From positions 1-57,011 of the forward strand of contig WGNO01000065.1 of the NCBI GenBank assembly GCA_016124525.1: a DNA stretch of 57,011 bases. The letters run 5' to 3'. The translations under genes and the position numbers were made by a program. Each line of letters begins with the position of its first letter. The first letter of the stretch is position 1. Origin of the DNA: Nostoc sp. RI_552 (GTDB lineage Bacteria; Cyanobacteriota; Cyanobacteriia; Cyanobacteriales; Nostocaceae). Below, one piece after another: positions 17,973 to 27,092 of the stretch. The notes below the pieces were generated by a model. The model saw only the letters and a program-made list of their open reading frames with translations. It searched no databases and was not told the origin of the DNA.

Positions 17973-18941
17973 ATGAAAGGTTATCGGTTTGATTTTTGTC
18001 CTTATGAGCGGCGGTTTTTGCAACCACTGGTTACTCGTCACGGAACCTGGCATACCCGTGAGGGTATAATTATTCGTCTCGGTGATGCAAAGGGTAAGTG
18101 TGGGTGGGGAGAAATTGCTCCCATGAGTTGGTTTGGTTCGGAAACTCTAGAACAGGCTTTAAATTTTTGTGACCAATTACCAACAGAAATTACGGAAGAA
18201 ATTATTTTTTCTATCCCCGATCATTTACCTGCTTCTCAATTTGGTTTTGAATCGGCGTTGGTAGCGGTGGGAATTGCTGGATACAAGAGATATTCTTCTC
18301 CTCTAACCCACGGCAAATTGCTGACATATAGTGGGTTATTACCAGCTGGAGAGGCAGCGTTAAATCAATGGGAAACCCTGTGGAAGCAGGGATATCGCAC
18401 GTTTAAATGGAAGATTGGGGTGAATGCAATTGCTCAAGAGCTAGAAATTTTTGACTTATTGACGCGTACTTTACCCACTAGTGCCAAATTGCGATTAGAT
18501 GCCAATGGTGGACTTAGCTACCAAGAGGCTAACCGATGGCTGGAGATTTGTGAGCATATTCAAGCAAATGTTGAATTTATTGAACAACCATTGCCTGTGG
18601 AACAATTTTCGGGAATGTTGAAATTGAGTGCTGATTTTAAGACTGCCATAGCCTTAGATGAATCTGTAGCTACCTTCAAGCAACTTGAGCAGTGCTTTCA
18701 ACAAGGTTGGCGAGGCATTTTTGTCATTAAACCAGGGATAGCAGGTTCACCCTTTCGTCTGCGGCAATTTTGCCAAAGCCATAAAATTGATGTGGTGTTT
18801 TCCTCGGTATTTGAAACGGCAATTGGTAAACAAGCAGCACTCCAACTAGCAGCAGAATTATCTCGAGGAAACAGGGCTGTTGGTTTTGGCATCAACCATT
18901 TTTTAGAAAACCCAGAGGAAAATTTATTTAAATGTCCATAG
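17973..18941 (+). CDS. menC: o-Succinylbenzoate synthase
   Basis: A 322-residue enolase-superfamily enzyme that dehydrates SHCHC to o-succinylbenzoate. The active-site pieces are visible: FKWKIGV with the KxK pair at about 148-152, RLDANGGL, FIEQPLPVEQ and ALDES for the three metal ligands, and VIKPGIAGS with the second catalytic Lys. I start at the ATG at 17973 (MKGYRFDF); the frame is open further upstream to 17907 but that would overlap menA and add 22 residues not typical of the family. It overlaps menE by 10 nt. Confidence 0.93.
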   Translation: MKGYRFDFCPYERRFLQPLVTRHGTWHTREGIIIRLGDAKGKCGWGEIAPMSWFGSETLEQALNFCDQLPTEITEEIIFSIPDHLPASQFGFESALVAVGIAGYKRYSSPLTHGKLLTYSGLLPAGEAALNQWETLWKQGYRTFKWKIGVNAIAQELEIFDLLTRTLPTSAKLRLDANGGLSYQEANRWLEICEHIQANVEFIEQPLPVEQFSGMLKLSADFKTAIALDESVATFKQLEQCFQQGWRGIFVIKPGIAGSPFRLRQFCQSHKIDVVFSSVFETAIGKQAALQLAAELSRGNRAVGFGINHFLENPEENLFKCP

Positions 18942-20311
18942 AACAACCTATAGTTTATTTACATAAACTTGCTGCCAGTGATTTTATCATTGGTGACCAC
19001 AATCATCAATTTCAGCACATAGCTTCTCAATTATATTTAGAACTAAAGCAGAAATTAGCTTTTGGAAATATTCCCAAAATCATCATAGCTGAACGTGAAC
19101 CAGTGCGATTTCTCGCAGGGTTTATAGCCGCTTGTGCAGCTAGTTGTCCAATCTTTCTATGTAACCCTGACTGGAAAAAACAAGAATGGCAACAAGTTTT
19201 AGAATTAGTACAGCCTGATATCATTTGGGGGCTGGGAGAACAAGAAATAAAAATCTCCAACCATTACCTACCTTCGCCTCAATCTTTGATTATGATTCCC
19301 ACAGGTGGTTCATCGGGAAAGATTAAATTTGCCATGCATACATGGGAAACTCTAATAGCATCTGTAGGAGGTTTTACAGAATATTTTCAGGTAAAGGCAG
19401 TGAATTCCTTTTGTGTTTTACCGCTATACCATGTTAGTGGTTTGATGCAATTTATGCGTTCCTTCACTACTGGGGGTAAATTGGCTGTCGTACCATTTAA
19501 GGATTTAGTATCTAGTCAAGAATATCATATTGAAACTGCCAATTTTTTTATATCTTTAGTACCCACACAATTACAACGCTTACTAGAAAAGCCAGAATTA
19601 ACAGAGTGGCTATGCCTATTCAAAACTGTACTTTTAGGGGGTGGGCCAGGGTGGTATGAACTGTTAGCAAAAGCGAGATTTCACTGTATTCGTTTAGCAC
19701 CAACTTATGGGATGACAGAAACAGCGTCTCAAATTGCTGCACTTAAACCCGATGATTTTTTGAATGGTAAAATTAACAGTGGTCAAATTTTGCCACATGC
19801 ACAGGTAAATATTCGCAATCAACAAGGTGAAATTTTAAATAGCAATCAAACTGGAAATATAACTATTCAGGGGCAATCATTAGCCCTTGGATACTATCCG
19901 CAAACTTGGAAAAATGAAAATTATTTACAAGTAGATGACCTAGGATTTTTAGATTCACAAGGTTATTTAAACATTGTGGGACGTAGCAGCGACAAAATTA
20001 TCACCGGCGGAGAAAACATCTACCCAACGGAAATTGAAGCAGCAATTAGATCAACTGAAATGGTAATTGATGTTTGTGTTATCGGCTTACCAGATCAACA
20101 ATGGGGAGAAGCAGTGACAGCTATTTATGTTCCTAAACATCCGCAGAATTGCCACTTAAAACTGCAAGCAGAACTCAAGGAAAAACTCAGCAAATTCAAA
20201 ATTCCCAAACGCTGGATTTCTGTAACCAAATTACCGCGAAATTCCCAAGGAAAAATCAACCGCCAACAACTGCAAAAAATAGCCACAGAATATCTACAAA
20301 ATCTCTCTTAA
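18932..20311 (+). CDS. menE: o-Succinylbenzoate-CoA ligase
   Basis: A 459-residue ANL-family AMP-forming ligase that activates o-succinylbenzoate with CoA. It has the P-loop-like [17 protein letters not shown] at about 118-134, the A5 motif [13 protein letters not shown], the hinge Asp region [21 protein letters not shown], and the C-terminal lysine region [12 protein letters not shown]. It overlaps menC by 10 nt, which indicates translational coupling, and its 3' end overlaps the convergent thioesterase gene by 18 nt. Confidence 0.94.
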   Translation: MSIEQPIVYLHKLAASDFIIGDHNHQFQHIASQLYLELKQKLAFGNIPKIIIAEREPVRFLAGFIAACAASCPIFLCNPDWKKQEWQQVLELVQPDIIWGLGEQEIKISNHYLPSPQSLIMIPTGGSSGKIKFAMHTWETLIASVGGFTEYFQVKAVNSFCVLPLYHVSGLMQFMRSFTTGGKLAVVPFKDLVSSQEYHIETANFFISLVPTQLQRLLEKPELTEWLCLFKTVLLGGGPGWYELLAKARFHCIRLAPTYGMTETASQIAALKPDDFLNGKINSGQILPHAQVNIRNQQGEILNSNQTGNITIQGQSLALGYYPQTWKNENYLQVDDLGFLDSQGYLNIVGRSSDKIITGGENIYPTEIEAAIRSTEMVIDVCVIGLPDQQWGEAVTAIYVPKHPQNCHLKLQAELKEKLSKFKIPKRWISVTKLPRNSQGKINRQQLQKIATEYLQNLS

Positions 20312-20740
20312 CTTTCTTCTCTCCTCCCCCTGTGATTCTCGGCGGTTCGTCTCTAACCACTGGATCATCTCATCAGATAAATTCTGCTTACTTCGACTAA
20401 TTGCATCAATACAAGCATGTCTAGTAACAGCCTTAGCAACTAGGACATCTTGAACTATGATTTCATAAATAACTTCAAACTTATTCACACTTAGTTTGTG
20501 AGGAATTAAACTAATTTCCAATTTGTCCCCACAGAACAAAGGACGGAAAAAGTCCACATTGGCATGAATAATAGGAAAGGCCACAGATGGATGAGTAAAA
20601 AAAGATTTGAGATGAATACCCGATGCTTCTAGAGATGCTTCGTAAGCTTCATGACAAATACATAAAACATTAGCAAAATAAATTACTCCAGCAGCATCTG
20701 TATCTTGAAGACGAATGGCGCGATTATAAGTAAAGGACAT
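20294..20740 (-). CDS. 1,4-dihydroxy-2-naphthoyl-CoA hydrolase (hotdog thioesterase)
   Basis: A 148-residue hotdog-fold acyl-CoA thioesterase of the 4-hydroxybenzoyl-CoA thioesterase group. The catalytic signature [17 protein letters not shown] with the active-site Asp is at about residues 9-25. Its place at the end of the menACE unit, overlapping menE tail to tail by 18 nt, matches the cyanobacterial DHNA-CoA hydrolase (Slr0204 type) that releases DHNA for MenA. Cotranscription with the HopA1-domain gene upstream on the same strand (234-nt gap) is possible but not shown. Confidence 0.88.
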   Translation of the reverse strand: MSFTYNRAIRLQDTDAAGVIYFANVLCICHEAYEASLEASGIHLKSFFTHPSVAFPIIHANVDFFRPLFCGDKLEISLIPHKLSVNKFEVIYEIIVQDVLVAKAVTRHACIDAISRSKQNLSDEMIQWLETNRRESQGEERRKLREIL

Positions 20741-20792
20741 TATTTAATAATTGGTAATTAGAAAAGCTACCTTACAAAGAAGTATTAAATTA

Positions 20793-20936
20793 ATGGTACA
20801 CAAATGCGAGCAGGATGCCTACCCCACAGGAGTTTTACCATTAATATCTGTAACTGATCTACCTGGAAACTGCTACATATCAATTTCCTATGCTAGCTTG
20901 TTTTGTACTGCCATTCAAACCTCTAACCTATGTTAA
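20793..20936 (+). CDS. Possible 47-residue Cys/Ser/Thr-rich peptide
   Basis: An open frame of 47 codons in the gap between the HopA1-domain gene and the DHNA-CoA hydrolase gene, on the strand opposite to both. The last 21 residues hold three Cys, four Ser and two Thr (CYISISYASLFCTAIQTSNL, then C), like a lanthipeptide core, preceded by a region ending in LPGN. The frame stays open upstream to 20751. The only ribosome-site-like sequence is AAAGAAG about 10 nt before the ATG, which is weak. It could equally be a chance frame in an intergenic region; I list it because of the neighbouring dehydratase-like pair. Confidence 0.22.
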   Translation: MVHKCEQDAYPTGVLPLISVTDLPGNCYISISYASLFCTAIQTSNLC

Positions 20937-20974
20937 TTAGGAATGATGTTAGGGAAGCTACTCTGAAAGAGAGA

Positions 20975-22063
20975 TTATTTCAAAGGTTGGTATATATCCT
21001 CAGAACTGGGGTTGAGGTAAGGACGTTGCAAATCAATCAAATGTTTGGCAAAATGTTTGTCAATAACTTTCATGCGTTCCTCCATTGCATTTTTACCTTT
21101 TTGCCAAGCTTCCAACAAGGCATTTGCAACAATTTGACAACGGTTCATCCCAAAAGTTTCCTGTGCGACAAATTTTTGGGTTGGTTCTTCGGCTAAACTT
21201 AGTCCTGGTGCTAGAAACTTGGTAAATAAAGGTGTTTCAGCTTGGAAATGAGATTGATACTCTGTATAAATAGCTTGAAGAATTTTGCGAATTGCTGGAT
21301 AGTCCTGGCATTCAAAATATAGTATCCCTGAATCATAGCGTCGGTATGCCGCAGGATTATAAAGAACCTGGAAAGTAAACGCAATATTAGATGCGTTGAG
21401 TTGCTGGGTCAGTCGATTCATGCAAGCGATCGCACCAGATGAAGTGAAGTTAAAATAGATCCTTACCGTGCCCAAATCCGCATCTGGATTACCTTGCTTT
21501 CCTTGTCCTACGTTACTTACTGCTAAGTAACAGCCCTTTTGTAATCGATTTTTAGGCATCCAAATAGCCACTGATTCCCCCACCTTGGCAGATTTTTCAT
21601 TGGATTTGAGATGACAGTCTGGTTCTACATATACTGTCAAACCCCCTTTAGTTACTGCCATACTACCATCCGGTTCGAGACTCAAAACCTGCCAATTTGG
21701 GTCAAAATAACCTTTACCGTGATTGCTAGTTTGTAGTTGTTCGTAAAATTCCCAATCAACATCTAAAATAGAATAAGTTTCTAAATGTTGATGTCGCCAG
21801 CAATTAGCCGTGGGGATATTAACTGCCAAAGTGCTCTGTAGAGAACCATTATAATAGATGCCGTAAAGGAAATTTCGCAGCAATAAAGTCAGATATTTAT
21901 GCTGTAAATCCGCAGAGTTTTGTTGAAATCTGTCTGCTACTTTATTGGGTAGCGCAAAAGGTTGATAATGGGGATGGTAAATACAAAAATTCGACTGAAT
22001 CTCAATATTACTAGCAATATCAACCAAGGTAGTGAGCAATGAATTGGTAGAAGAATCTAGCAT
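20975..22063 (-). CDS. HopA1-domain protein (putative phosphothreonine/phosphoserine lyase partner)
   Basis: A 362-residue soluble protein of the T3SS-effector HopA1 family as found in cyanobacteria; conserved-looking blocks are YLTLLLRNFLYGIYYNGS, GTVRIYFNFTSSGAIACM, VLYNPAAYRRYDSGILYF and TPLFTKFLAPGLSLAEEP. In thioviridamide-type and class V lanthipeptide pathways a HopA1-like protein works with an APH-type kinase to dehydrate Ser/Thr in a precursor peptide: the kinase phosphorylates and the HopA1 protein eliminates phosphate (established for those pathways, inferred here). The kinase-like gene lies 51 nt upstream on the same strand. I see no signal peptide, membrane segment or secretion system, so a plant-effector role is unlikely. 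Confidence 0.78.
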   Translation of the reverse strand: MLDSSTNSLLTTLVDIASNIEIQSNFCIYHPHYQPFALPNKVADRFQQNSADLQHKYLTLLLRNFLYGIYYNGSLQSTLAVNIPTANCWRHQHLETYSILDVDWEFYEQLQTSNHGKGYFDPNWQVLSLEPDGSMAVTKGGLTVYVEPDCHLKSNEKSAKVGESVAIWMPKNRLQKGCYLAVSNVGQGKQGNPDADLGTVRIYFNFTSSGAIACMNRLTQQLNASNIAFTFQVLYNPAAYRRYDSGILYFECQDYPAIRKILQAIYTEYQSHFQAETPLFTKFLAPGLSLAEEPTQKFVAQETFGMNRCQIVANALLEAWQKGKNAMEERMKVIDKHFAKHLIDLQRPYLNPSSEDIYQPLK

Positions 22064-22114
22064 TAATTAAACCAGTAAAAATTAAACAAACACCGTGGCA
22101 ATGGCTTCAACTAG

Positions 22115-23347
22115 TTAACAACCCCGCAGGCGGGTTTTTTCGTAATAAAGAGGAATCAATTGCTGCTCTTTTTCTCCCTGGGGAAGTTTAGGTGTTTTTG
22201 CCAAAGGGTTGAGAATTTGTGACTGAGAAACCCCGAAAATACTTAATGCAGAATGTTCGGGCATGGTGAGGAGATTTTTAGCAACCTGAAGCATATAAAT
22301 GCTAGTGTTGCCAAAGTATTTACGATACTTCATCGTTTCTTGAATTTGATTAATTAGCCCCAATCCCGTGAATTGGATAACTCTGGCAAGAAAGTCACTC
22401 CTGTACTCCAAAATAATGGGAAAGGCTTTGAGATAAGCGCGAGTTAACCCCAGTAACGAAGGTTGCAGCACCTCTAAAGGTGTCATGGCTAAATGCAGAG
22501 ATTCTTCTAACTCTATGGCGGGATCTACTACTAAACTGCAAAGCCAAATTCCTAAATAATCGGCGATGAGATTACCCAAATCAAAGGCGGGATCTCCCCA
22601 ACCACAAGCTTCCCAATCAATCAGTCTCACTAAGCAATTATCTAGGTGATCCCAACGAGAATGAATTAAAATATTATTTAATTTCAGGTCGTTGTGAGTT
22701 AAGCAGCAAGGTTGCCATTCATAAGCCAAATCAGCGATCGCTGATTCTAAACTCTCATAACGTTGATAGAGAAGGTAAAACTTTAGCGCCTCAGTGGGAA
22801 TTCTACCGAATATTTCTGCGCTAATAGAATCTACCCCTTGGGCTGGATTGTAAAAACTATAGCGAAACTGTCCTTGAGGGGCACTACACATAAAGCTACG
22901 ATATTCTCGGTGCTCAAAGGTAGCACGATGTAGTCCTGCTAATGTAGTACCAATGGCAGTAGCAATTTCTAGGGGGTAAATATCGTTGTAGCGGTAAAAT
23001 TCACCTAATTCCGAATATTCACTTAAGTAACTACGGACGAGGATAGAATTTTCTTCGTCAAAATGTAGTAATAATGGTGCGATTTCGGCAATATTCCCTA
23101 AAACCGGAAACTGTTGTAGCAATTTTTGAAACAACCACTCATTAAAAAAGTCATGCCAAGTTTCATCAGTATGACGTTTTTGTTTAACCAGCAGTTTTTG
23201 ATTACTTCCTAGACTTACTAGTAAATTGAAATTGTGCTGGCTACTTTTTAGCAAGTGATATTTGCTTGATGCTCCATCTTCTGAGCAACACATACCTGTT
23301 TCTTGCAGATACTCGATAACGTTGTGAGAAGACAGTGGTAATAACAT
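22115..23347 (-). CDS. APH/choline-kinase-like phosphotransferase
   Basis: A 410-residue protein with a kinase fold of the aminoglycoside phosphotransferase type. The catalytic loop LTHNDLKLNNILI (H-x-D-x4-N) is at about residues 214-226 and the metal-binding IDWEACGWGDPAFDLGNL at about 238-255, both intact, so it should be an active kinase. The N-terminal part has KLLVKQKR for the ATP-contacting Lys. It lies 51 nt upstream of the HopA1-domain gene and is probably cotranscribed with it. An antibiotic-resistance role is not favoured because of this pairing; a peptide Ser/Thr kinase or a small-molecule kinase are the alternatives. A TTGCCA-TTA-TGGCAA inverted repeat lies upstream at 23476-23490 and may be an operator. 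Confidence 0.82.
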   Translation of the reverse strand: MLLPLSSHNVIEYLQETGMCCSEDGASSKYHLLKSSQHNFNLLVSLGSNQKLLVKQKRHTDETWHDFFNEWLFQKLLQQFPVLGNIAEIAPLLLHFDEENSILVRSYLSEYSELGEFYRYNDIYPLEIATAIGTTLAGLHRATFEHREYRSFMCSAPQGQFRYSFYNPAQGVDSISAEIFGRIPTEALKFYLLYQRYESLESAIADLAYEWQPCCLTHNDLKLNNILIHSRWDHLDNCLVRLIDWEACGWGDPAFDLGNLIADYLGIWLCSLVVDPAIELEESLHLAMTPLEVLQPSLLGLTRAYLKAFPIILEYRSDFLARVIQFTGLGLINQIQETMKYRKYFGNTSIYMLQVAKNLLTMPEHSALSIFGVSQSQILNPLAKTPKLPQGEKEQQLIPLYYEKTRLRGC

Positions 23348-24141
23348 GTATTATGTCCTATTCCGTAAAATTATTGATAAAATTACTATTAATCGAGATA
23401 AATTTAGCTGTAGCAGTTTCGGTAGACAGCAACAGTTGCTCCAATATATTAATATCCCATCTGTTAGATTAAAACTTGCCATTATGGCAATATAACTTGG
23501 ATTTTTACTTTAGATTATGCTGATAAACACTAAAAAATCTTGAAATTTATCTACCAAAAAACTGTCAAAAAAAACTACCTGGGGAGGGATATTATCCGAT
23601 ATAAGCATTTCTTCTTCACTGAGGATTTTTACTTTTACTGATACGATGTTGCTAAATGTAGTATGAGCAACAATTCATGTCATTTTCAGTGCATCTGACC
23701 ATTGACTAATTAGTATTCGCTACGGGTAAAGCAAAATCAATGATTGCTCAACATGGGAAAAATTATATACAGCCTTATTTTTATTTATCATCACCAACTT
23801 CAAAAAACCGGATATTTTCCGCAGTCAGTAATTATTTTTTTGAAATATTAATAAGATATGCTGGATGAATGATATTGATGTTACATTTTTCACTACAACA
23901 AGCCCAGGAAGGAAAAAGTGAAATGAACGAGGACACACTGGAACTGTGGTTGATTCCATGTTTTGTGTTGTGACAAAACGAATAAAATTTAGTGTAAATG
24001 TGCTGTAAAAATAATGAAAAATAGTAGAAATATCTCCGTAAAAACTGTATGAGATAATTATCACCTACCGAAATTTTCATTTTGCTGTCAGGGTCTGTAG
24101 ACGATTGACCATATACATTTAGCTAAACTACCAAGTTAATT
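23348..24141. other. Long intergenic region with possible short peptide frames
   Basis: 794 nt between the divergent kinase (minus) and DUF815 ATPase (plus) genes. It should hold both promoters. On the plus strand a 34-codon frame at 23869-23973 contains an internal ATG at 23923 with a good AGGAAGG ribosome site 10 nt upstream, giving a 16-residue peptide ending in WLIPCFVL. On the minus strand a 43-codon frame lies between about 23489 and 23358. None has family resemblance that I recognise, so I do not call them as genes. Confidence 0.35.
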
Positions 24142-25467
24142 ATGCCAAAAGCCAGTAGTTCATCCTATAGCCATAGCCAAGTGCAATTCCTCCAATGTCA
24201 AGCAGCATCACTTTTACTCTACCAATCTGTCCTGGAAAGCGAAGTGGGGATGGCATTTCTTGACCTGTTGCAAGCTATACGTTACACTGATGCCGATGCA
24301 CGAAGTTGCCTCAAAGCTTATGGTAATTATTTTTATGCCTTGACCGCTGGAGAGCAAAATTGGGAGGATTACCTAATTAGTCAAATTCTCGTCTCTGAGA
24401 ATCCTTTTAGTAAGCTGGCTCAACAGCAAGATTTTGAGAACTTACCCCGTGCTTTAGTAGCCGCAGTAGAGCATGATTTACAGGTATTGCAGAATCTTTA
24501 TGAGTGTAGCAGTGCTTCTTTGAGCGAGTGGGTACAAACAGTAGCCCATTTGCCCATTTCGCCTGTTGTCTGGTACAGAGAAGCAAATATCAGCATACAG
24601 ACAAAATTAATAGTGTTGCTACAAAATTTAGATAATTGGGCTGATGCTGTCAAAGATTTAGCAGCTTATTATCGACAGTTCGGTACGGGCTTATTTGCAA
24701 AATATCATGCTTTGCGCTGGCAAGAAGGTAAGTTTGTCGGCATCAAGTATCCTGATAGGATTAGGCTAAGTAGTTTAGTGGGTTACGAGTCTCAACAAAA
24801 AACTTTGATCAAAAATACAGAGTTCTTATTATCAGGAGGGGTAGCACTGCATGTATTACTTTACGGTAGTCGGGGATCGGGAAAATCTTCTTTGGTAAAA
24901 GCTTTGTTAAATGAGTATGGCCAGCGCCATCTCCGCTTGCTGGAAGTGGCAAAATCTGACTTGCATGACTTACCAAAAATAATCGAACATCTGCGGGGAG
25001 TACCACAGAAATTTATTATCTTTGTGGATGACCTTTCCTTTGAAGAAGATGATGATGCTTTTAAAGCACTTAAGGTCGTTTTAGAAGGGAATTTAACCGC
25101 ACGTCCACAAAATGTAGTTGTATATGCTACTTCTAATCGCCGACACTTGATTCGCGAGTATTTTGTAGATAGACCAACTCCCAAAGATAAAGACGAAATC
25201 CATGCTTGGGATACAATGCAGGAAAAGCTGTCATTTAGCGATCGCTTTGGTATCACCCTGACTTTTGAACCAGCAGATCAGGATACTTACTTAAAAATTG
25301 TTCAACATCTGGCAACAGAGGCAAAGCTGAATCTTACCCCGGAAAATTTAGAATATCAAGCATTACAATGGGCAACGCGTCACAATGGTCGTTGTGGACG
25401 TACAGCACGGCAGTTTATTGATTTTTTTCGTACAGATTTAGAACAATCTCAGCCAAATACACAGTAA
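24142..25467 (+). CDS. DUF815 family AAA+ ATPase
   Basis: A 441-residue ATP-binding protein. Residues about 1-200 are a helical N-terminal part; the ATPase domain has Walker A GSRGSGKSS at about 242-250, Walker B IIFVDDLSFEE at about 291-301, and a sensor-1-like VVYATSNRRHL at about 330-340, followed by PTPKDKDEIHAWDTMQEKLSFSDRFG-type DUF815 sequence. The biochemical role of the family is unknown to me. It is a stand-alone gene: the divergent kinase is 794 nt away and the next plus-strand gene 244 nt away, so a link to the TerB_C/ATPase pair is possible but not shown. Confidence 0.85.
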   Translation: MPKASSSSYSHSQVQFLQCQAASLLLYQSVLESEVGMAFLDLLQAIRYTDADARSCLKAYGNYFYALTAGEQNWEDYLISQILVSENPFSKLAQQQDFENLPRALVAAVEHDLQVLQNLYECSSASLSEWVQTVAHLPISPVVWYREANISIQTKLIVLLQNLDNWADAVKDLAAYYRQFGTGLFAKYHALRWQEGKFVGIKYPDRIRLSSLVGYESQQKTLIKNTEFLLSGGVALHVLLYGSRGSGKSSLVKALLNEYGQRHLRLLEVAKSDLHDLPKIIEHLRGVPQKFIIFVDDLSFEEDDDAFKALKVVLEGNLTARPQNVVVYATSNRRHLIREYFVDRPTPKDKDEIHAWDTMQEKLSFSDRFGITLTFEPADQDTYLKIVQHLATEAKLNLTPENLEYQALQWATRHNGRCGRTARQFIDFFRTDLEQSQPNTQ

Positions 25468-25711
25468 TGGGATATCTAATACAATAGTAAGTCAGAAAAC
25501 AAGCATTTAAAATCGATGATTAGTCTTTCCTATAAACTTTGTTACTTTTGCCTTGTGCCTAGGGATACTGGCTACAAAATTAATTAGCTGGTAACTAAAA
25601 TCAATTTTTATATCCATATAAATACTTAAAGGTGGCTATTTAGTAGTGATCTGTAGTAATGGCATTAACAAGTACCTATTTTAACAATTCAACTGCGCTA
25701 AAAAAAACAAT

Positions 25712-26965
25712 ATGCAATCAGCAATGATCAGCAATCGATATATTCTAGGCATAGTTGCCTTTAGTGTGAGTTTTGGCATTAGTCTCGTTCCTAACTGGGA
25801 TTTGAATCAAGCCTTAATTACAGGTATAGTCACTACACTTGCTACCTATACAGCAGCATTATTTATAGATAAGCGCCAAAGCAATTATGAAATGCTGATT
25901 TTAATTTCCCACCGCAAGCGAATTAGAGAAATGGAGGAACTTAAATATCGGATTTTCCGAGAAATTAACCAAATAGAAGAACATCGTAACTTATTATACG
26001 CAGAGTCGAAAAAACTAGAAAATCAAATAATAGATTCTCGGAATCAAAGAGATAGTATACATCGAGATTTAGGAATATTTGCTGGACAAAAAAAGCAGTT
26101 AGAAACTGAAAGTATTCACCTAACTGCTGAAATAAAAAACCTCGAACAAAGTAAAGCAGAACTGCATCAAGCTTTTTCTATTCTGACAACAGAAAAACGT
26201 CGCCTCGAGTTGAACTGTAATACTTATCGTGCTGAAATTGTGCAGATACAAAATCAAATTAGTGAACTTCAGCAAGAAAAACAAGAACTTCAGAGCAATG
26301 TCAGTTTGCTAGGTAGACTCAAACCACAATTAGAGGAAAAAATGTATGAACTGCGTATGGAAAACCAAGTACTAGAAACACATAATAAGCAGCAAAAAAA
26401 TGAACGGGATAATTTAGCAAAAAATCTCAATTACCTAGGAAATAAAATAATAGAAAAACAATCAGAATTACAGGAAATAGAAACACAAGTATCATTGTTG
26501 CAACCAGAACGAGACTTGTTACAGAGCCAAGTTTGGGAATTACTCCAACAAACAGAAACATACAATCAAAAAGTCTCCCTTGAAAACTTCAATGAAAGTG
26601 CAAATGATTTGTTTCCTTGTGCAGAAATAATTGATTCCTCGGATTCAACAGATACATCTAATATTTTACCTGAAGAATGGAACCAATTCTTAGAACTACT
26701 ACCTAACCATGAAATTAAGGTGCTGAAAGCCATACTAGAACAAGATAGTCCCCGGCAAATTATTAAGCAAATTGCTGAAGAAAAAATTACCATGCCCAGT
26801 CTATTAATTGATTCTATAAATGAACACGCCAATGATACTATTGGAGAATTAATAGTTGAACCGAGTTGGGAAAATCCCCAAGTGTATCCAGAACATTTAG
26901 TCAACGTGAGAAAAATGCTGACTGTGTATGAAAATCTCATGGCGAGAAAAACATCGTCCAATTAA
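25712..26965 (+). CDS. Membrane-anchored coiled-coil protein with a TerB_C-like domain
   Basis: A 417-residue protein. Two hydrophobic segments at about residues 7-25 and 32-51 (ILGIVAFSVSFGISLV; LITGIVTTLATYTAALFI) would anchor it in a membrane as a hairpin. Residues about 60-285 are a long coiled coil rich in Glu, Gln, Lys, Leu. The end, about 315-412, resembles the TerB_C domain: EEWNQFLELLPNHEIKVL and PSLLIDSINEHANDTIGEL. TerB-type proteins occur in predicted stress and anti-phage systems. The next gene, 127 nt downstream on the same strand, is a BrxD/SngB-like ATPase, which matches the TerB plus ATPase core of Shango defence systems (family knowledge). The domain call is by eye and the anchor plus coiled coil is not part of the SngA architecture that I remember. 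Confidence 0.72.
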   Translation: MQSAMISNRYILGIVAFSVSFGISLVPNWDLNQALITGIVTTLATYTAALFIDKRQSNYEMLILISHRKRIREMEELKYRIFREINQIEEHRNLLYAESKKLENQIIDSRNQRDSIHRDLGIFAGQKKQLETESIHLTAEIKNLEQSKAELHQAFSILTTEKRRLELNCNTYRAEIVQIQNQISELQQEKQELQSNVSLLGRLKPQLEEKMYELRMENQVLETHNKQQKNERDNLAKNLNYLGNKIIEKQSELQEIETQVSLLQPERDLLQSQVWELLQQTETYNQKVSLENFNESANDLFPCAEIIDSSDSTDTSNILPEEWNQFLELLPNHEIKVLKAILEQDSPRQIIKQIAEEKITMPSLLIDSINEHANDTIGELIVEPSWENPQVYPEHLVNVRKMLTVYENLMARKTSSN

Positions 26966-27092
26966 ATGCTGTTATAGCTTTCTAAAATTATCCGTGCTCA
27001 ATAAGGTGCTAGTATTGTGGAAATACCAGGATTCTGAAGCAAATTAGGTATATATCCTATACTTCTGCGTTGAAAATTCAGTAGTAAACCAC

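Noticed and set aside
20748..20914. Minus-strand frame downstream of the HopA1 gene that reads like a peptide (MAVQNKLA, then ..PGRSVTDINGKTPVG..) with three in-frame TAG codons
   Set aside because: Three stops in about 56 codons is what chance predicts at this base composition, and TAG is not shown to be recoded here. Kept only as a remark for anyone testing precursor peptides.
20930..21196. 88-codon plus-strand frame opposite the end of the HopA1 gene
   Set aside because: Mostly antisense to the HopA1 coding sequence.
22115..23347. Antibiotic-resistance phosphotransferase
   Set aside because: The APH fold is shared by many kinases; pairing with a HopA1-domain gene and chromosomal context do not suggest resistance.
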